A stretch of 41,960 nt of DNA from Acetobacterium sp. (GTDB taxonomy: Bacteria; Bacillota; Clostridia; Eubacteriales; Eubacteriaceae): the NCBI RefSeq assembly GCF_030652775.1, contig NZ_JAUSPS010000047.1, positions 1 through 41,960 on the forward strand, written 5' to 3'. Below the pieces are notes generated by a model. The model did no database searches. It was not told the origin of the DNA and was given only the letters and a program-made list of their open reading frames with translations. Shown one piece after another: positions 15,767-24,957 of this stretch; the stretch's first letter is position 1, and the number at the start of each line of letters is the position of its first letter. A program made the position numbers and the translations under genes.

Positions 15767-16840
15767 CTATTCCCGCTCTTTGTTTTCCTCCAAGCGGATA
15801 TTTAAAATTAATGCCAAAGCGATTACGCCATATACAATGAAACTTCTAAAATATTCACCCAAGGCCACATTATTAAATGAATTCATCCCGGCCAGCGGCG
15901 ATAAAATAAAGATGGCATGGATGATGACAACCCCGAACAAGGCCTGTCTGACTTTTGCCGATTTAATTGTCGCACCTCCGACTAGCAAGGCCGCACAGGA
16001 AAAGGTATCTTCATTGAGATGTTCGGTATAGACATTTAACGATCCGATATTCTGGAGATAGATAAACTGGCCGATTCCCGCCAAAACGGTTGAAATCACA
16101 ATCGCGATGATCCGCATCTGATCGACATTAATCCCCGCCAATTCGGCCTTTATTGCGCTGAGACCGACGGTTTTAATATTCTGTCCCAGAGGGGTTCTTG
16201 TAATGTAATAGACTAAGAAGGCAATCGCCAAAATCATCAGGATTAGAAAAACGGAAATGGGCGTCCCGCCAATTTGGAAGGTTCCAAAACTGTTAAAGAA
16301 ATCCCGGTATATTTTTAAATCCAACATACTTTTCACGCCAACTCCCGAGTCCAGAACAATATGTTCGTTGTTAACCGGGATGACGGTTCCAAAGCCAACT
16401 AAAAATACTAATTGATAAATATAATTCGCCAGCAATCCAATCACGATGGAGGTAATCATCTCCCGCCCTTTAACGATATTCATAAGTTTTCCGAGCAGCA
16501 ACCCGATCAGGATATTAAAGACCAGGGTCAAACCAAACACGGTGACTGCGCCGATTCCGCCCGGCAAATTGGCATTTAATACGATGATATAGGAAGCCTG
16601 GGCAGCCATCGCTCCGACGATAATAGAAAAGTTCAATCCCATTCCGGCCAGAATCGGCACAATTAAGGCCAGCACTAATACACTGTTACGAATAAAACGA
16701 ACGGTCACTTGTTCCACCACAAAACCGGGGGTAACATCGGCTAAAAAATAACAGATGATCGCCAAAGCAACAAAAATCAGTGGGACGAGATGCTTTTCTG
16801 GGAAGATCATATCGCTGCCAGCATTCAGCTTATTTTTCAT
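15767..16840 (-). CDS. ABC transporter permease, BPD_transp_2 (nucleoside/sugar class), second subunit
   Basis: A polytopic protein of about 357 residues with roughly 9-10 hydrophobic segments. The BPD_transp_2 family signature appears in GMGLNFSIIVGAMAAQASYI near the N-terminus and KAELAGINVDQMRIIAIVIS with the coupling-helix region in the C-terminal half. Start chosen at ATG 16840 (MKNKLNAG) because AGGTG lies 6 nt ahead; a GTG at 16849 is possible. The start overlaps the 3' end of the other permease gene by 11 nt, suggesting translational coupling. It forms the channel with its partner. Confidence 0.88.
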   Translation of the reverse strand: MKNKLNAGSDMIFPEKHLVPLIFVALAIICYFLADVTPGFVVEQVTVRFIRNSVLVLALIVPILAGMGLNFSIIVGAMAAQASYIIVLNANLPGGIGAVTVFGLTLVFNILIGLLLGKLMNIVKGREMITSIVIGLLANYIYQLVFLVGFGTVIPVNNEHIVLDSGVGVKSMLDLKIYRDFFNSFGTFQIGGTPISVFLILMILAIAFLVYYITRTPLGQNIKTVGLSAIKAELAGINVDQMRIIAIVISTVLAGIGQFIYLQNIGSLNVYTEHLNEDTFSCAALLVGGATIKSAKVRQALFGVVIIHAIFILSPLAGMNSFNNVALGEYFRSFIVYGVIALALILNIRLEENKERE

Positions 16841-17870
16841 CGTGAACACCTGCTTTTCGTTGATTCAAAAAAGCATAGAGAATGATCCCATTGGTGATGA
16901 TCATCCGGACAATTTCAGCCATCTGAGGAACCAATAAGGTGTTGGCGATGGGGGCGGACAGCAGGAAAATCGTCTGATATAAGTAGGTTCCTAACATAGC
17001 CTGGCAGACAGTGGCTCGTTTGCCGGTACATCCCCCCACTAAAATTGCGGAAATCGCCGGAAATGCAAATGCTCCCGGGCCACCATAGAGTTCCACAAAA
17101 CCATAGGACTGGGCATAAACGCAAATGCCGATGCCGGCCAGGACGGTTGATAAAATCACCCCCAGGATGCGATTTGAATTGATTCCTAATCCGGACAATT
17201 TGCAAAAATTCTCATATGAGCCAATTGCAATCAGGGCTTTCCCTTTTTTTGTTTTAAAAAATGCTACAATTATCAAAGCAATCACGGCATAAAAAAACAG
17301 TAATCCCCAAGGCACTTCGATGGTTCCAATCTTCACGACAAACAACTGATCCAAAACCTTGGTAAAATAATTCGCCAGACTGATTTTTGGTCTTAACCCA
17401 CTTCCACCAATGGGATACAACATCTCCCGATTACTAAAAGGTGCTACGGTCCAGAAAAAATTCATTAAGGGAATAAAGGCGAAGCCGATAAAAATCGCGG
17501 CGATATCTTCCTTTCCTTTGACCCGGTTTAATATTCTTCCATAGAAAAAGCCAAAGACAATTGCAATCGGAATGGAGATGATGACGGCTGCTAAAAAACC
17601 GGTGATTCCGGTTAGTCTAAACTGAATGGCCATACACATGCCCATTAAACCGGCGGTAATCCCCACTGAGCTCCCGAAGTTCAAACCAACTCCGGCATTG
17701 ATCATCGGAATTAATGCCAGTACAAATATTCCGTTCATGGCAAATTTTATCAGAGAGCCACTAATTAATTCGGCCATATTGTAATTTAGGGCGGCGGCAA
17801 TTATAAAAAGCAGCATTAAAAAACTGCCGATGACGATCTGGGGCAGGCCTCTTAACCTTTGTTCACTCAT
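16830..17870 (-). CDS. ABC transporter permease, BPD_transp_2 class, first subunit
   Basis: A 346-residue membrane protein with about 9-10 helices. It carries the family element MINAGVGLNFGSSVGITAGLMGM and, in the C-terminal half, KLSGLGINSNRILGVILSTVLAGIG, parallel to the other permease gene. It overlaps the ATPase gene by 8 nt and the next permease by 11 nt, so the three are tightly coupled. Permeases of this class serve ribose, nucleoside (NupPQ-like) and other small-molecule importers; the unusual binding lipoprotein suggests a different ligand. Confidence 0.88.
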   Translation of the reverse strand: MSEQRLRGLPQIVIGSFLMLLFIIAAALNYNMAELISGSLIKFAMNGIFVLALIPMINAGVGLNFGSSVGITAGLMGMCMAIQFRLTGITGFLAAVIISIPIAIVFGFFYGRILNRVKGKEDIAAIFIGFAFIPLMNFFWTVAPFSNREMLYPIGGSGLRPKISLANYFTKVLDQLFVVKIGTIEVPWGLLFFYAVIALIIVAFFKTKKGKALIAIGSYENFCKLSGLGINSNRILGVILSTVLAGIGICVYAQSYGFVELYGGPGAFAFPAISAILVGGCTGKRATVCQAMLGTYLYQTIFLLSAPIANTLLVPQMAEIVRMIITNGIILYAFLNQRKAGVHDEK

Positions 17871-19431
17871 TATTCAGCTCCCCGGTCAACGCTAACGCAA
17901 ATTCCTCTTCCGATGCCCCGGGATCCAGAATTCCTGATAATCTACCTTCGCACAACACAACGATCCGATCACAAATTCGTTTCAGTTCTTCGATTTCACT
18001 GGATGCAACAAGAATCGTCATGTCCCGATCCCGGTTCATCTTCACAATCATCTCCAGAATTTTTTCCTTGGCTCCGATATCAATTCCCCGGGTGGGTTCC
18101 ATAACAATGAGAATTTTCGGATCCATGGCCGCTGCTCTGGCGATACAAACCTTTTGCTGATTACCGCCGCTTAACTCCCTGACTTTTTGTTTCTGACTGG
18201 TACATTTGATGTTGAGTTTTGCAATTTGTTTTTTAACATAGGGTTCTATTATTTTCATATTTTCAACAGAAAATAATTTCAGAATCTTCTTCTTGAATTT
18301 ATCCTTTAACTGAAAACTGGAGAAGACAATATTATATTCCACCGATTCTTCCATCATCAAACCCATTTCCTTCCGATCATCTGGCAGTAAAAACAACCCT
18401 TTAGCGATGGAATCTGAGATGGTATTATTTTTCTTTTCACCTGCCACAAAAACTTCGCCAGTCATCGGATAGTAACCAATGATGCCATAACACAACGCCG
18501 CTTTCCCATGGCCGGAAAGACTGGTAATACCCATAATTTCTTTTTTCTTTACCGCTAAATTCAAACCCCGAATGCGCTCTTCCGGAGATTTAACCGAAAA
18601 ATCCTGGAGTGTTAAAATCGTTTCTTCACTGGTGCAGCCTTTTTCTCTGATCATTTGATCCACTTCAGAACCGATCATCTCTTTTGCCAGCAGCTCGACG
18701 GACATCTCCTGATGCCCATACGTTGAAACCAACCGGCCATCCCGAAGCACCGATACCTTATCGCAGAGGTTGCATACCTCGTGTAAACGGTGGGAGCAGA
18801 AGAGGATTGCAACCCCTGTTGCCGCAAGATCCTTAATGATTTTCATCAGAATGTTTGAATCTTCAGTATTTAATGCCGCTGTTGGTTCATCCAAAAGCAG
18901 TAGCTTCAAATCGTCCGTATTAATCGCTCTGGCGATCTCTACAAATTGTTTGGTATTAACCGACAAATTCTTCACGAGCAGTGAAACATCGATATCGAAG
19001 CCGAGGGTCTTTAAGGTTTTTTTTGCCAAGGTTTTGTTTTCTTTGTCATCTAAATATGAAATTTTCTGAAGCCAGGATTGTTTATTCTGGTTAATTGTTT
19101 TTTCTTTATTTAAATTAATACTTTCGTATATGCTCAGCTCAGGAATCAACATGAATTCCTGATGAATCATGCCGATGCCGTTTTTTATTGCATCTTTGGT
19201 ATTGGCTATAGCAATGGTTCTATTTTCAATTCTGATTTGCCCTGTATATCCACCGGATTCTGAAATAACACGATTCCCAAATAAAATATTCATCAATGTG
19301 CTTTTTCCTGATCCATTTACCCCGACCAATCCGTAAATTTCTCCTTTTTTGATGCCCAAATCGATATGATCTAAAGCCTTCTGATTTCCGAAATTTTTGC
19401 TGATCTGTTGTATTGTTATACAATCATTCAT
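17863..19431 (-). CDS. ABC importer double ATPase, MglA/NupO type
   Basis: About 522 residues with two nucleotide-binding domains. The first has Walker A GVNGSGKS and Walker B LLLLDEPTAAL; the second has a degenerate Walker A-like region (SLSGHGKAA), signature LSGGNQQK and ILIVMEPTRGIDIG. That asymmetry is normal for sugar- and nucleoside-class importers. In the first domain the usual LSxGQ signature reads LSVNTKQF, also typical. I prefer ATG 19431 (MNDCITIQQ) with GGGAG upstream over the GTG at 19452. It follows the lipoprotein gene after about 115 bp holding two hairpins. Confidence 0.92.
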   Translation of the reverse strand: MNDCITIQQISKNFGNQKALDHIDLGIKKGEIYGLVGVNGSGKSTLMNILFGNRVISESGGYTGQIRIENRTIAIANTKDAIKNGIGMIHQEFMLIPELSIYESINLNKEKTINQNKQSWLQKISYLDDKENKTLAKKTLKTLGFDIDVSLLVKNLSVNTKQFVEIARAINTDDLKLLLLDEPTAALNTEDSNILMKIIKDLAATGVAILFCSHRLHEVCNLCDKVSVLRDGRLVSTYGHQEMSVELLAKEMIGSEVDQMIREKGCTSEETILTLQDFSVKSPEERIRGLNLAVKKKEIMGITSLSGHGKAALCYGIIGYYPMTGEVFVAGEKKNNTISDSIAKGLFLLPDDRKEMGLMMEESVEYNIVFSSFQLKDKFKKKILKLFSVENMKIIEPYVKKQIAKLNIKCTSQKQKVRELSGGNQQKVCIARAAAMDPKILIVMEPTRGIDIGAKEKILEMIVKMNRDRDMTILVASSEIEELKRICDRIVVLCEGRLSGILDPGASEEEFALALTGELNNE

Positions 19432-19460
19432 GCTTTTTGTCTCCCTCACCACCCTGATAT

Positions 19461-19535
19461 AAAAAAATCCTCACAAACATCGTGAGGAAAAGGTTTTGCA
19501 CATGAATTATGAGATTGCTCAAAAGAGCAATCTCA
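19461..19535 (-). terminator. Two intra-operon hairpins between lipoprotein and ATPase genes
   Basis: Going leftward after the lipoprotein stop, the first hairpin has perfect 11-bp arms (19510-19520 and 19525-19535, 4-nt loop). The second, TCCTCAC/GTGAGGA (19468-19474 and 19482-19488), is followed on the minus strand by T7, a complete intrinsic terminator. A partial stop here would give more binding protein than transporter core, a common arrangement, and the first hairpin may protect the mRNA 3' end. Confidence 0.75.
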
Positions 19536-19545
19536 CTTTATCATT

Positions 19546-20685
19546 TTAATAGAAAATTGAATCCATAATCATTACAAAATAATTATCATATGTTTTACCG
19601 TTACTATTTAATTTTTCATACTCCACTTCGATCCCGAATTTGTCTTTTGTCAGTTGATTTAATACGGCCGGATCTTTCGCATCGAAATCCGGATTATCAA
19701 TCATTTCCATGGCTAAATAAACAGCAAACTCTGGCATATAAATGGTGACTGGAATCGGCCAACCTGACAATCTTCCGGTCATCCCTTTATCTGCTACTTT
19801 TTGACTGATCATTTCATTGATTTTATCAAAATTTGTTCCGTCCTCTTCAGCTATTTCAAGCCCCAATACCGTTGGATAGGCTTGTGTTGGCGTCGGGCAG
19901 CACTGTTCAGCAACAATAAAACCTTCTTTCATTGCTTCATCCAAAATCACATCATACATCGGGCAATTGCTTCCAAAGATGTTGGTATCTTTTCCATATT
20001 TAGCAATTTGTCTGGGAATATCTTCTCTTAAGAATTGCTGCATGGCTTCAACACTGTCCCCTGTTTGAGGATCTGGGGTAACCACCTCAACCCATTCCAT
20101 CCCCAGTGCTTCAGATGTTTTTTTCATCATATCTTTTCTGGCCGATATTAATGGTTTTGATAAATGGGTTGGGAAAGAATAGTGGATAAATGTTTTGGCA
20201 CCCATCTGTTTTGCTTTGGTCGGAATCGTTTCCCCGCGCTTAATCCAGTTGGTGTCCAGGTTGATATCAATATATTTTGACATCATTTCTGGTTCGTCAA
20301 AAATCGGAGCTGTAATCGTGATGATCTCCGGATTCTTTTCTTTAATTTGTTGGAATGCCGGGATCAAACCAGATTGACCGGAAGCAACAATCACCGCTTT
20401 CATTTTGGGATCATCGGCTGCTGAGACAATGGTACTGATACAGGTTTCAATTTCATCTTCAAAATTTTCTGGCAGCGTCAGGTGGGTAACAACATTCGGA
20501 TATTCTTTCGCCATTGCTTCCCCAGCTCTAAACTCATCTTCACTTGCTGAAAGTGTCGGTGTCACAATCGCAATATGGTAGTCACCATCTGAACTTCCGG
20601 ACTTTCCGTTCACACCACTACAGCCTGTTAACAAAGTACTGATAATGACCAAACACATCAATAAACAAATCAACCTCTTCTTCAA
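19546..20685 (-). CDS. DUF3798 substrate-binding-like lipoprotein
   Basis: A 379-residue exported lipoprotein: a Lys-Arg N-terminus, one hydrophobic core and lipobox LTGC with Cys22. The mature part looks like a type I periplasmic-binding fold: YHIAIVTPTLSASEDEFRAGE, then AVIVASGQSGLIPAFQQIKEK and ITITAPIF. It matches DUF3798, a family with structural resemblance to sugar-binding proteins but no known ligand. It is the first gene of the operon with the double ATPase and two permeases, so it is the receptor of that importer. The divergent gene encodes a double-cubane-cluster protein, which may act on the imported compound (inference). Confidence 0.85.
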   Translation of the reverse strand: MKKRLICLLMCLVIISTLLTGCSGVNGKSGSSDGDYHIAIVTPTLSASEDEFRAGEAMAKEYPNVVTHLTLPENFEDEIETCISTIVSAADDPKMKAVIVASGQSGLIPAFQQIKEKNPEIITITAPIFDEPEMMSKYIDINLDTNWIKRGETIPTKAKQMGAKTFIHYSFPTHLSKPLISARKDMMKKTSEALGMEWVEVVTPDPQTGDSVEAMQQFLREDIPRQIAKYGKDTNIFGSNCPMYDVILDEAMKEGFIVAEQCCPTPTQAYPTVLGLEIAEEDGTNFDKINEMISQKVADKGMTGRLSGWPIPVTIYMPEFAVYLAMEMIDNPDFDAKDPAVLNQLTKDKFGIEVEYEKLNSNGKTYDNYFVMIMDSIFY

Positions 20686-20811
20686 TGTTTTCTTTCTCCT
20701 TTAAATTTCCTTTAATTTTCGTGGACACAGCGCCATTATTTTACCCTATTGTGGATAATTTTTCCAGCTGAACTGCTGAAATAAATCATTGTATAACATC
20801 TTTTGATATTT

Positions 20812-20936
20812 TAATCATGATTATTCCATTTTGTAATATCGCGTTTGAATACCTTGATAAATCTGTAAATCAGCTACGCATACGCTATACTGAACGATTT
20901 CGGTTCTTGACACTGGTTCAATGTTCATCATATACT
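20812..20936 (+). promoter_or_regulatory. Divergent control region: promoter of the double-cubane gene and a dyad
   Basis: TTGACA (20907-20912) and TATACT (20931-20936) with an 18-bp spacer give a clear promoter for the rightward gene. TAATCATGATTA (20812-20823) is a perfect 12-bp palindrome between the two divergent units and could bind a shared regulator. No regulator gene is adjacent. The leftward promoter is not clear; a TATACA near 20790 is a possible -10. Confidence 0.6.
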
Positions 20937-20968
20937 AACGTTTATTAGAATTGAAAGGAATGGTGATT

Positions 20969-22117
20969 ATGTTAAACCTGCCTGCAGAATTTGAAACATT
21001 TAATGAACTCAAAAAGAAAGGGTTTATCGAAATAAAAGAGGAAAAAGATAAAGGAAAAAACGTTGTCGGTATTTTCTGTTCTTATACACCGGTTGAGTTA
21101 ATTATGGCCATTGATGCCCATTTTGTCAGCCTCTGTGGCGGTGATGATGCCAGCATCGCTGCGGCCGAAAAGTTTCTACCCAAAACGCTATGCCCGCTGA
21201 TTAAATCGAGCTACGGCCTGGCCATTACCGATTCATGTCCCTATTTCTACTTTTCCGACGCCATCCTGGCGGAAACAACCTGTGATGGTAAGAAGAAAAT
21301 GTACGAGCTGCTTGGCGAAATAAAACCAACCCATGTCATGCACCTTCCCCAAAGTCAAACCGCCCCCTTGGCCATTGAATCCTGGACCGAGGAAATGAAA
21401 CAAACCGCCACCTTCCTGGAACAGCAGTTTGGTCGACCGATAACCACTGAATCACTCCGACAGGCAATTATTGATCGTAATCGGGTCAGAAAAGCACTCT
21501 TACAACTTTACGAAATAGCCGCCTTAGTGCCATCTCCGGTTTCCGGCTACGAACTCTCCAGCGTGGTTGAGTCCACGGATTTTCATTTTACTGATGATGA
21601 TGTTGTCGAAGGTCTTAATCAAAAAATTGAAGAATATCTTGCTCGTTACGTCGCCCCCAATCCAGACGCAAAAAGAAGACCCCGCTTGATGATTACTGGG
21701 TGCCCCATTGGCGGCTGTCGGGAAAAAATTCTTAAAGCTGTTGAAGATTTAGGGGCGGATGTTGTCGCTTTTGACAGTTGCAGCGGACCCCGAACCCAGA
21801 AAGTCTTAGTCGACGAAACCATCGATCCTTATCAGGCACTGGCCGAAAAATATCTTCTGATAAATTGTTCGGTGATGTCTCCCAATCAGGGCCGTTTTGA
21901 GGATATGAAAGAAATGCTGAAACACTACCAGGTTGATGGGGTGATTGAACTGATTCTTCATGGCTGTCATACCTTTGCGGTTGAAGCTTACTATACTAAA
22001 AAATTCGTTACTGAAACCATGGAGCTTCCCTATATTTGCATCGACGCCGATTTTTCCACTTCTGATGCCGGTCAAATCAGAACACGATTAGAAGCCTTCC
22101 TGGAAATATTGCAATAG
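20969..22117 (+). CDS. Double-cubane cluster protein, 2-hydroxyacyl-CoA dehydratase D/HgdB family
   Basis: About 382 residues. Conserved Cys-containing blocks are visible: GIFCSYTPVEL, KTLCPLIKSSYG, ITDSCPYFYFSD, ETTCDGKKKMYELL, ITGCPIGGCREK and LHGCHTFAVEAYY. A single-subunit HgdB-type protein with these sites matches the double-cubane cluster proteins, which carry an [8Fe-9S] cluster and use an ATP-dependent activator for low-potential reductions. The activator (BadF/HgdC type) is not encoded in the window. The ATG at 20969 has AAAGGA 9 nt ahead; a TTG at 20951 would add six residues. It is divergent from the DUF3798 importer operon. Confidence 0.88.
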   Translation: MLNLPAEFETFNELKKKGFIEIKEEKDKGKNVVGIFCSYTPVELIMAIDAHFVSLCGGDDASIAAAEKFLPKTLCPLIKSSYGLAITDSCPYFYFSDAILAETTCDGKKKMYELLGEIKPTHVMHLPQSQTAPLAIESWTEEMKQTATFLEQQFGRPITTESLRQAIIDRNRVRKALLQLYEIAALVPSPVSGYELSSVVESTDFHFTDDDVVEGLNQKIEEYLARYVAPNPDAKRRPRLMITGCPIGGCREKILKAVEDLGADVVAFDSCSGPRTQKVLVDETIDPYQALAEKYLLINCSVMSPNQGRFEDMKEMLKHYQVDGVIELILHGCHTFAVEAYYTKKFVTETMELPYICIDADFSTSDAGQIRTRLEAFLEILQ

Positions 22118-22229
22118 TTGAAGAAACATGGGAAAGAAAAATTGACTGCCTAATTACATTGAAGGCCGCCATCGTATTTAAACCCAGCTCGATACAAATC
22201 ATATCAAGGTTTTTTTCAATTCTTCATCT

Positions 22230-23867
22230 TTAATGGAGTTTTACTTGATTGGCGAATTTATCCGAGACCCCGAAATTGACAACAATGAATTCATCGGTTT
22301 CAAAAATAGCGCCTTTTTTCGGCCACTGAGGCTTATCTTGCACCAGCGAGTAAGCTTCTTCTCGCATCGCGTAATTATCAGCTTTGAAGTCGTACCCCAG
22401 GTCTTTAAAAAACTTGTGCGCTTCGGAAACATTGTTTTCGAAATTCCAGCCGACGGCCCAATCTAGAAAACTATCGCCATTGCTTTGGACAAATTTGTAC
22501 GCATACTTGCCTTCCGGTACAATCCCGGTCAGGTTCATATAGAGTATTCCGGCCAGACTGTTTTTTTCTGCCGAGGTATACTGGTTGATATTATCCGACA
22601 ACTTGTAATCGCCCAAGAAGACAACCGGTTTGTCCAAATCGTAATTTGAACGGATTTCTGTGGCAACCTGGTTGACCACATTGACCTCTTCTTCGTACCG
22701 CATATAATCAACGTAGAACCATTTGTTAATATCATTTAACTGCCAAATAAGAAAGATACAAAGAACCACGACAAACGCTTTTTTTATTGCTGTTCTGAAT
22801 TTGCCTTCTTCAACAAACTGCAGTGAGAGCATAAAAACAAAGGCAGTAAAAACGCTAAAAACCGAACATGCCCGGTATGGCGTTTCAATTCCCTGGAGGA
22901 TGGTTAAAGAAAACACGCTCAAAATGCTTCCTAAATATAAAACAGCGATTGATACCGACCGGTACTTGAATCCTTGCCAAAACATCAGAAAAATTGTTAT
23001 TCCCACCGTGATCACCAAAAAGGTGATTGGCAGATACACCAACGCATTGTAAAAATAACTCAAGGTTACTCCATCAATGAGCTTTGGCAGGTTTTGCATG
23101 ATTCCATGATCCCAATGAATTTCCTTCGATGCATTCGTGCTGGTGCCAAGATGAAAGGCAATCTTTAAGATCATATCAATAAGTAGGCGCAGAACGATGC
23201 CGATAATTAGCGGGATCACAAAATATAAGCCCCGCAAACACACATCTTTAAAGTTCCTACTATCATCACTGTATAAAAACCGCAATATCAAAATGGTAAA
23301 AATTCCAAACAAATAGACAACCGCCAACGATTCGTATAAGGATAACGTCAAGGCTATTAAGAAGGATGCAACGATATATGTACCCGGCTTGTTCAGCTTT
23401 TGGGTGTCGCTTGACAAAATAAACAATATGAACGCGATCATCGCAAGTCCCAGACAGACTTCGAAATTAGAACCCATATAAATAAATATTTCGGTAAGCA
23501 ATGGATATGAAACAAAAAAACACGCAAAAAAAATATAGCTGATTAATTTTAATCGATTGTTGGAAACCTTCTTAAATAACGAACACCACAGTACCGCTGC
23601 TGCAATCAGACTCAGAATGGCAAAATAGTCCAGCACGAAGGGTCTGAAGTTATAAATTCCCAATATCTTATCGATTAACACCTGAAAAAATCGCCCCTGC
23701 GTCAGCAGCTCATTTTGCCTGTAATAATAATCCATGGCGGCATCATCGACACTAATCGTTGGGTGCGTTAAGGTGAATCCGAAACTCATGATTGTTACAA
23801 TCAGTAATGTAATCATAAACCATCTGCTGTTCAGGAAGAATTTTACGTTTTCTTTTAAGTTAACCAT
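22230..23867 (-). CDS. GtrII-type polytopic membrane protein (GT-C-like glycosyltransferase)
   Basis: About 545 residues with ten or more hydrophobic helices and a C-terminal soluble part of about 130 residues. An acidic pair after the first helix (TISVDDAAMDYYYRQ) and FRPFVLDY match the GtrII family, whose members add glucose to surface polysaccharide from a lipid-linked donor in phage serotype-conversion clusters. In Clostridia they usually stand alone, and the role is unproven. I chose ATG 23867 because GGAG lies 6 nt ahead; the ATG at 23882 adds five residues. No GtrA/GtrB flippase or bactoprenol glucosyltransferase is nearby. Confidence 0.75.
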   Translation of the reverse strand: MVNLKENVKFFLNSRWFMITLLIVTIMSFGFTLTHPTISVDDAAMDYYYRQNELLTQGRFFQVLIDKILGIYNFRPFVLDYFAILSLIAAAVLWCSLFKKVSNNRLKLISYIFFACFFVSYPLLTEIFIYMGSNFEVCLGLAMIAFILFILSSDTQKLNKPGTYIVASFLIALTLSLYESLAVVYLFGIFTILILRFLYSDDSRNFKDVCLRGLYFVIPLIIGIVLRLLIDMILKIAFHLGTSTNASKEIHWDHGIMQNLPKLIDGVTLSYFYNALVYLPITFLVITVGITIFLMFWQGFKYRSVSIAVLYLGSILSVFSLTILQGIETPYRACSVFSVFTAFVFMLSLQFVEEGKFRTAIKKAFVVVLCIFLIWQLNDINKWFYVDYMRYEEEVNVVNQVATEIRSNYDLDKPVVFLGDYKLSDNINQYTSAEKNSLAGILYMNLTGIVPEGKYAYKFVQSNGDSFLDWAVGWNFENNVSEAHKFFKDLGYDFKADNYAMREEAYSLVQDKPQWPKKGAIFETDEFIVVNFGVSDKFANQVKLH

Positions 23868-24168
23868 CGTTGTCTCCATCAAACTCCATTTTGAATATTA
23901 TTGTGTGATTATCTCATTGCAAGCAATAACTCAATTCCCTATTCCGCTAGCAATAAAAATTCACTTCGTAATTAAATTTTTAATTTAGACCATCTTTTAG
24001 CACAAAACCAACCAATGTAAAACGGTCAAGTGGAAAAAACAAGTACCAATGTTTTCTCTGGTTGGTTGACTTCTGAAGATGTTATAGCAAAAATTTCTTT
24101 GATAAAACTGAATTTTAGATTTCAAGCCCTTTTCATTTTCCTATAAACAATCAATCAAAAGGCTTTTA

Positions 24169-24282
24169 ATGAAAAAGCCATCAGAGATAATTGTCTCATT
24201 AACGACTGTTGGCAAAACGATTACCCAGGTGAATGTCGACGAAAAAGCATTAAATTTAGCTGAAATTGAAGTTGAAATATAA
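24169..24282 (+). CDS. Possible small protein, 37 codons
   Basis: An ATG frame reads MKKPSEIIVSLTTVG and ends in ALNLAEIEVEI. There is only a weak AAAGG near the start and no family match I recognise. It lies in a 760-bp stretch (23868-24628) otherwise without genes, so it may be a remnant or chance. That stretch also holds spaced repeats AACCAACCA/TGGTTGGTT (near 24006-24068) and a small hairpin CGGATT/AATCCG near 24343-24360. Confidence 0.2.
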   Translation: MKKPSEIIVSLTTVGKTITQVNVDEKALNLAEIEVEI

Positions 24283-24459
24283 TTTTACAAGGTTACCGTT
24301 TCAAAAATTGTATAAACCTCGTGGTTGATATGAAGTACTCGACGGATTTTATATAATCCGATTTCTGAAAACAAAGAACCCTAAACGAATATAGAAAGTC
24401 ATTAACCACCACCTAAGTGGAGGTATACTATTATCAAATTACTTATGACATAACTGCAA

Positions 24460-24645
24460 TCACAGCCTTTGCAGGGTTAAAATTGACTCGATCTGATTTT
24501 CCATTCTCTTATAGTAACAATTCTCAACGGCATGATAATACCACGCTACATCATGCAAGCGCTTTTTAGTCTCCCAATTCAATTGTGGCTGTTCACCGTT
24601 CACGAAATACTTTTTCTGTATGGGTTCGCTAAGGACCCAGCCCTA
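24460..24645 (-). pseudogene. Unidentified open frame abutting the truncated response regulator
   Basis: On the minus strand a frame without a convincing start runs to a TGA at 24460-24462 and encodes KKYFVNGEQPQLNWETKKR, then LHDVAWYYHAVENCYYKRM and ends LTLQRL. The aromatic-rich, protein-like composition and its position right at the break of the receiver domain suggest the tail of a gene brought in by the same rearrangement, perhaps from a mobile element. I do not recognise the family. Confidence 0.3.
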
Positions 24646-24916
24646 ATACCTTGTCAGACTCATCTCCTTTTGCACTGATTAAAGCAATCGGAATTTTAGA
24701 AGTACTCCTGATTTCTTTACATACCTCCAGTCCATTGCCGTCGGGAAGAAAGATATCCAATATAATCAGATCGATCTTCTTTTCTTTGATCATTTCCAAT
24801 CCTTCTCTGGAAAGCGTCGTGCAATAAACACCAAAACCAAAACCTTCTCTTTCCAGATAAGTCTTAATTAATTGCTGCACTTCAAGATCATCATCAATTA
24901 TTAATACTGTTTTCAT
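24629..24916 (-). pseudogene. Response regulator, truncated within the receiver domain
   Basis: The first 94 residues are a normal OmpR-type receiver: acidic pocket IIDDD, phosphoacceptor Asp54 in IILDIFLPDGNG, and the Thr/Ser-position ALISAKG. The text then reads LGLGP and stops exactly where the family continues LGLGADDYLTKPF. The conserved Lys and the whole DNA-binding domain are missing. No partner kinase is nearby. This is a broken gene; a stand-alone receiver would still need the Lys. Confidence 0.85.
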
Positions 24917-24957
24917 TCTTTTTCACGTTTCTTTCTATTCGCTGGGACTCAGTCGTT

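Noticed and set aside
22230-23867. Phage serotype-conversion cluster (gtrA-gtrB-gtrII)
   Set aside because: No integrase, attachment site, GtrA or GtrB genes are near; only a lone GtrII-like protein.
24000-24070. AACCAACCA/TGGTTGGTT pair as a mobile-element end
   Set aside because: Short arms, no transposase and no target-site duplication visible; left as a note in the gene-poor stretch.
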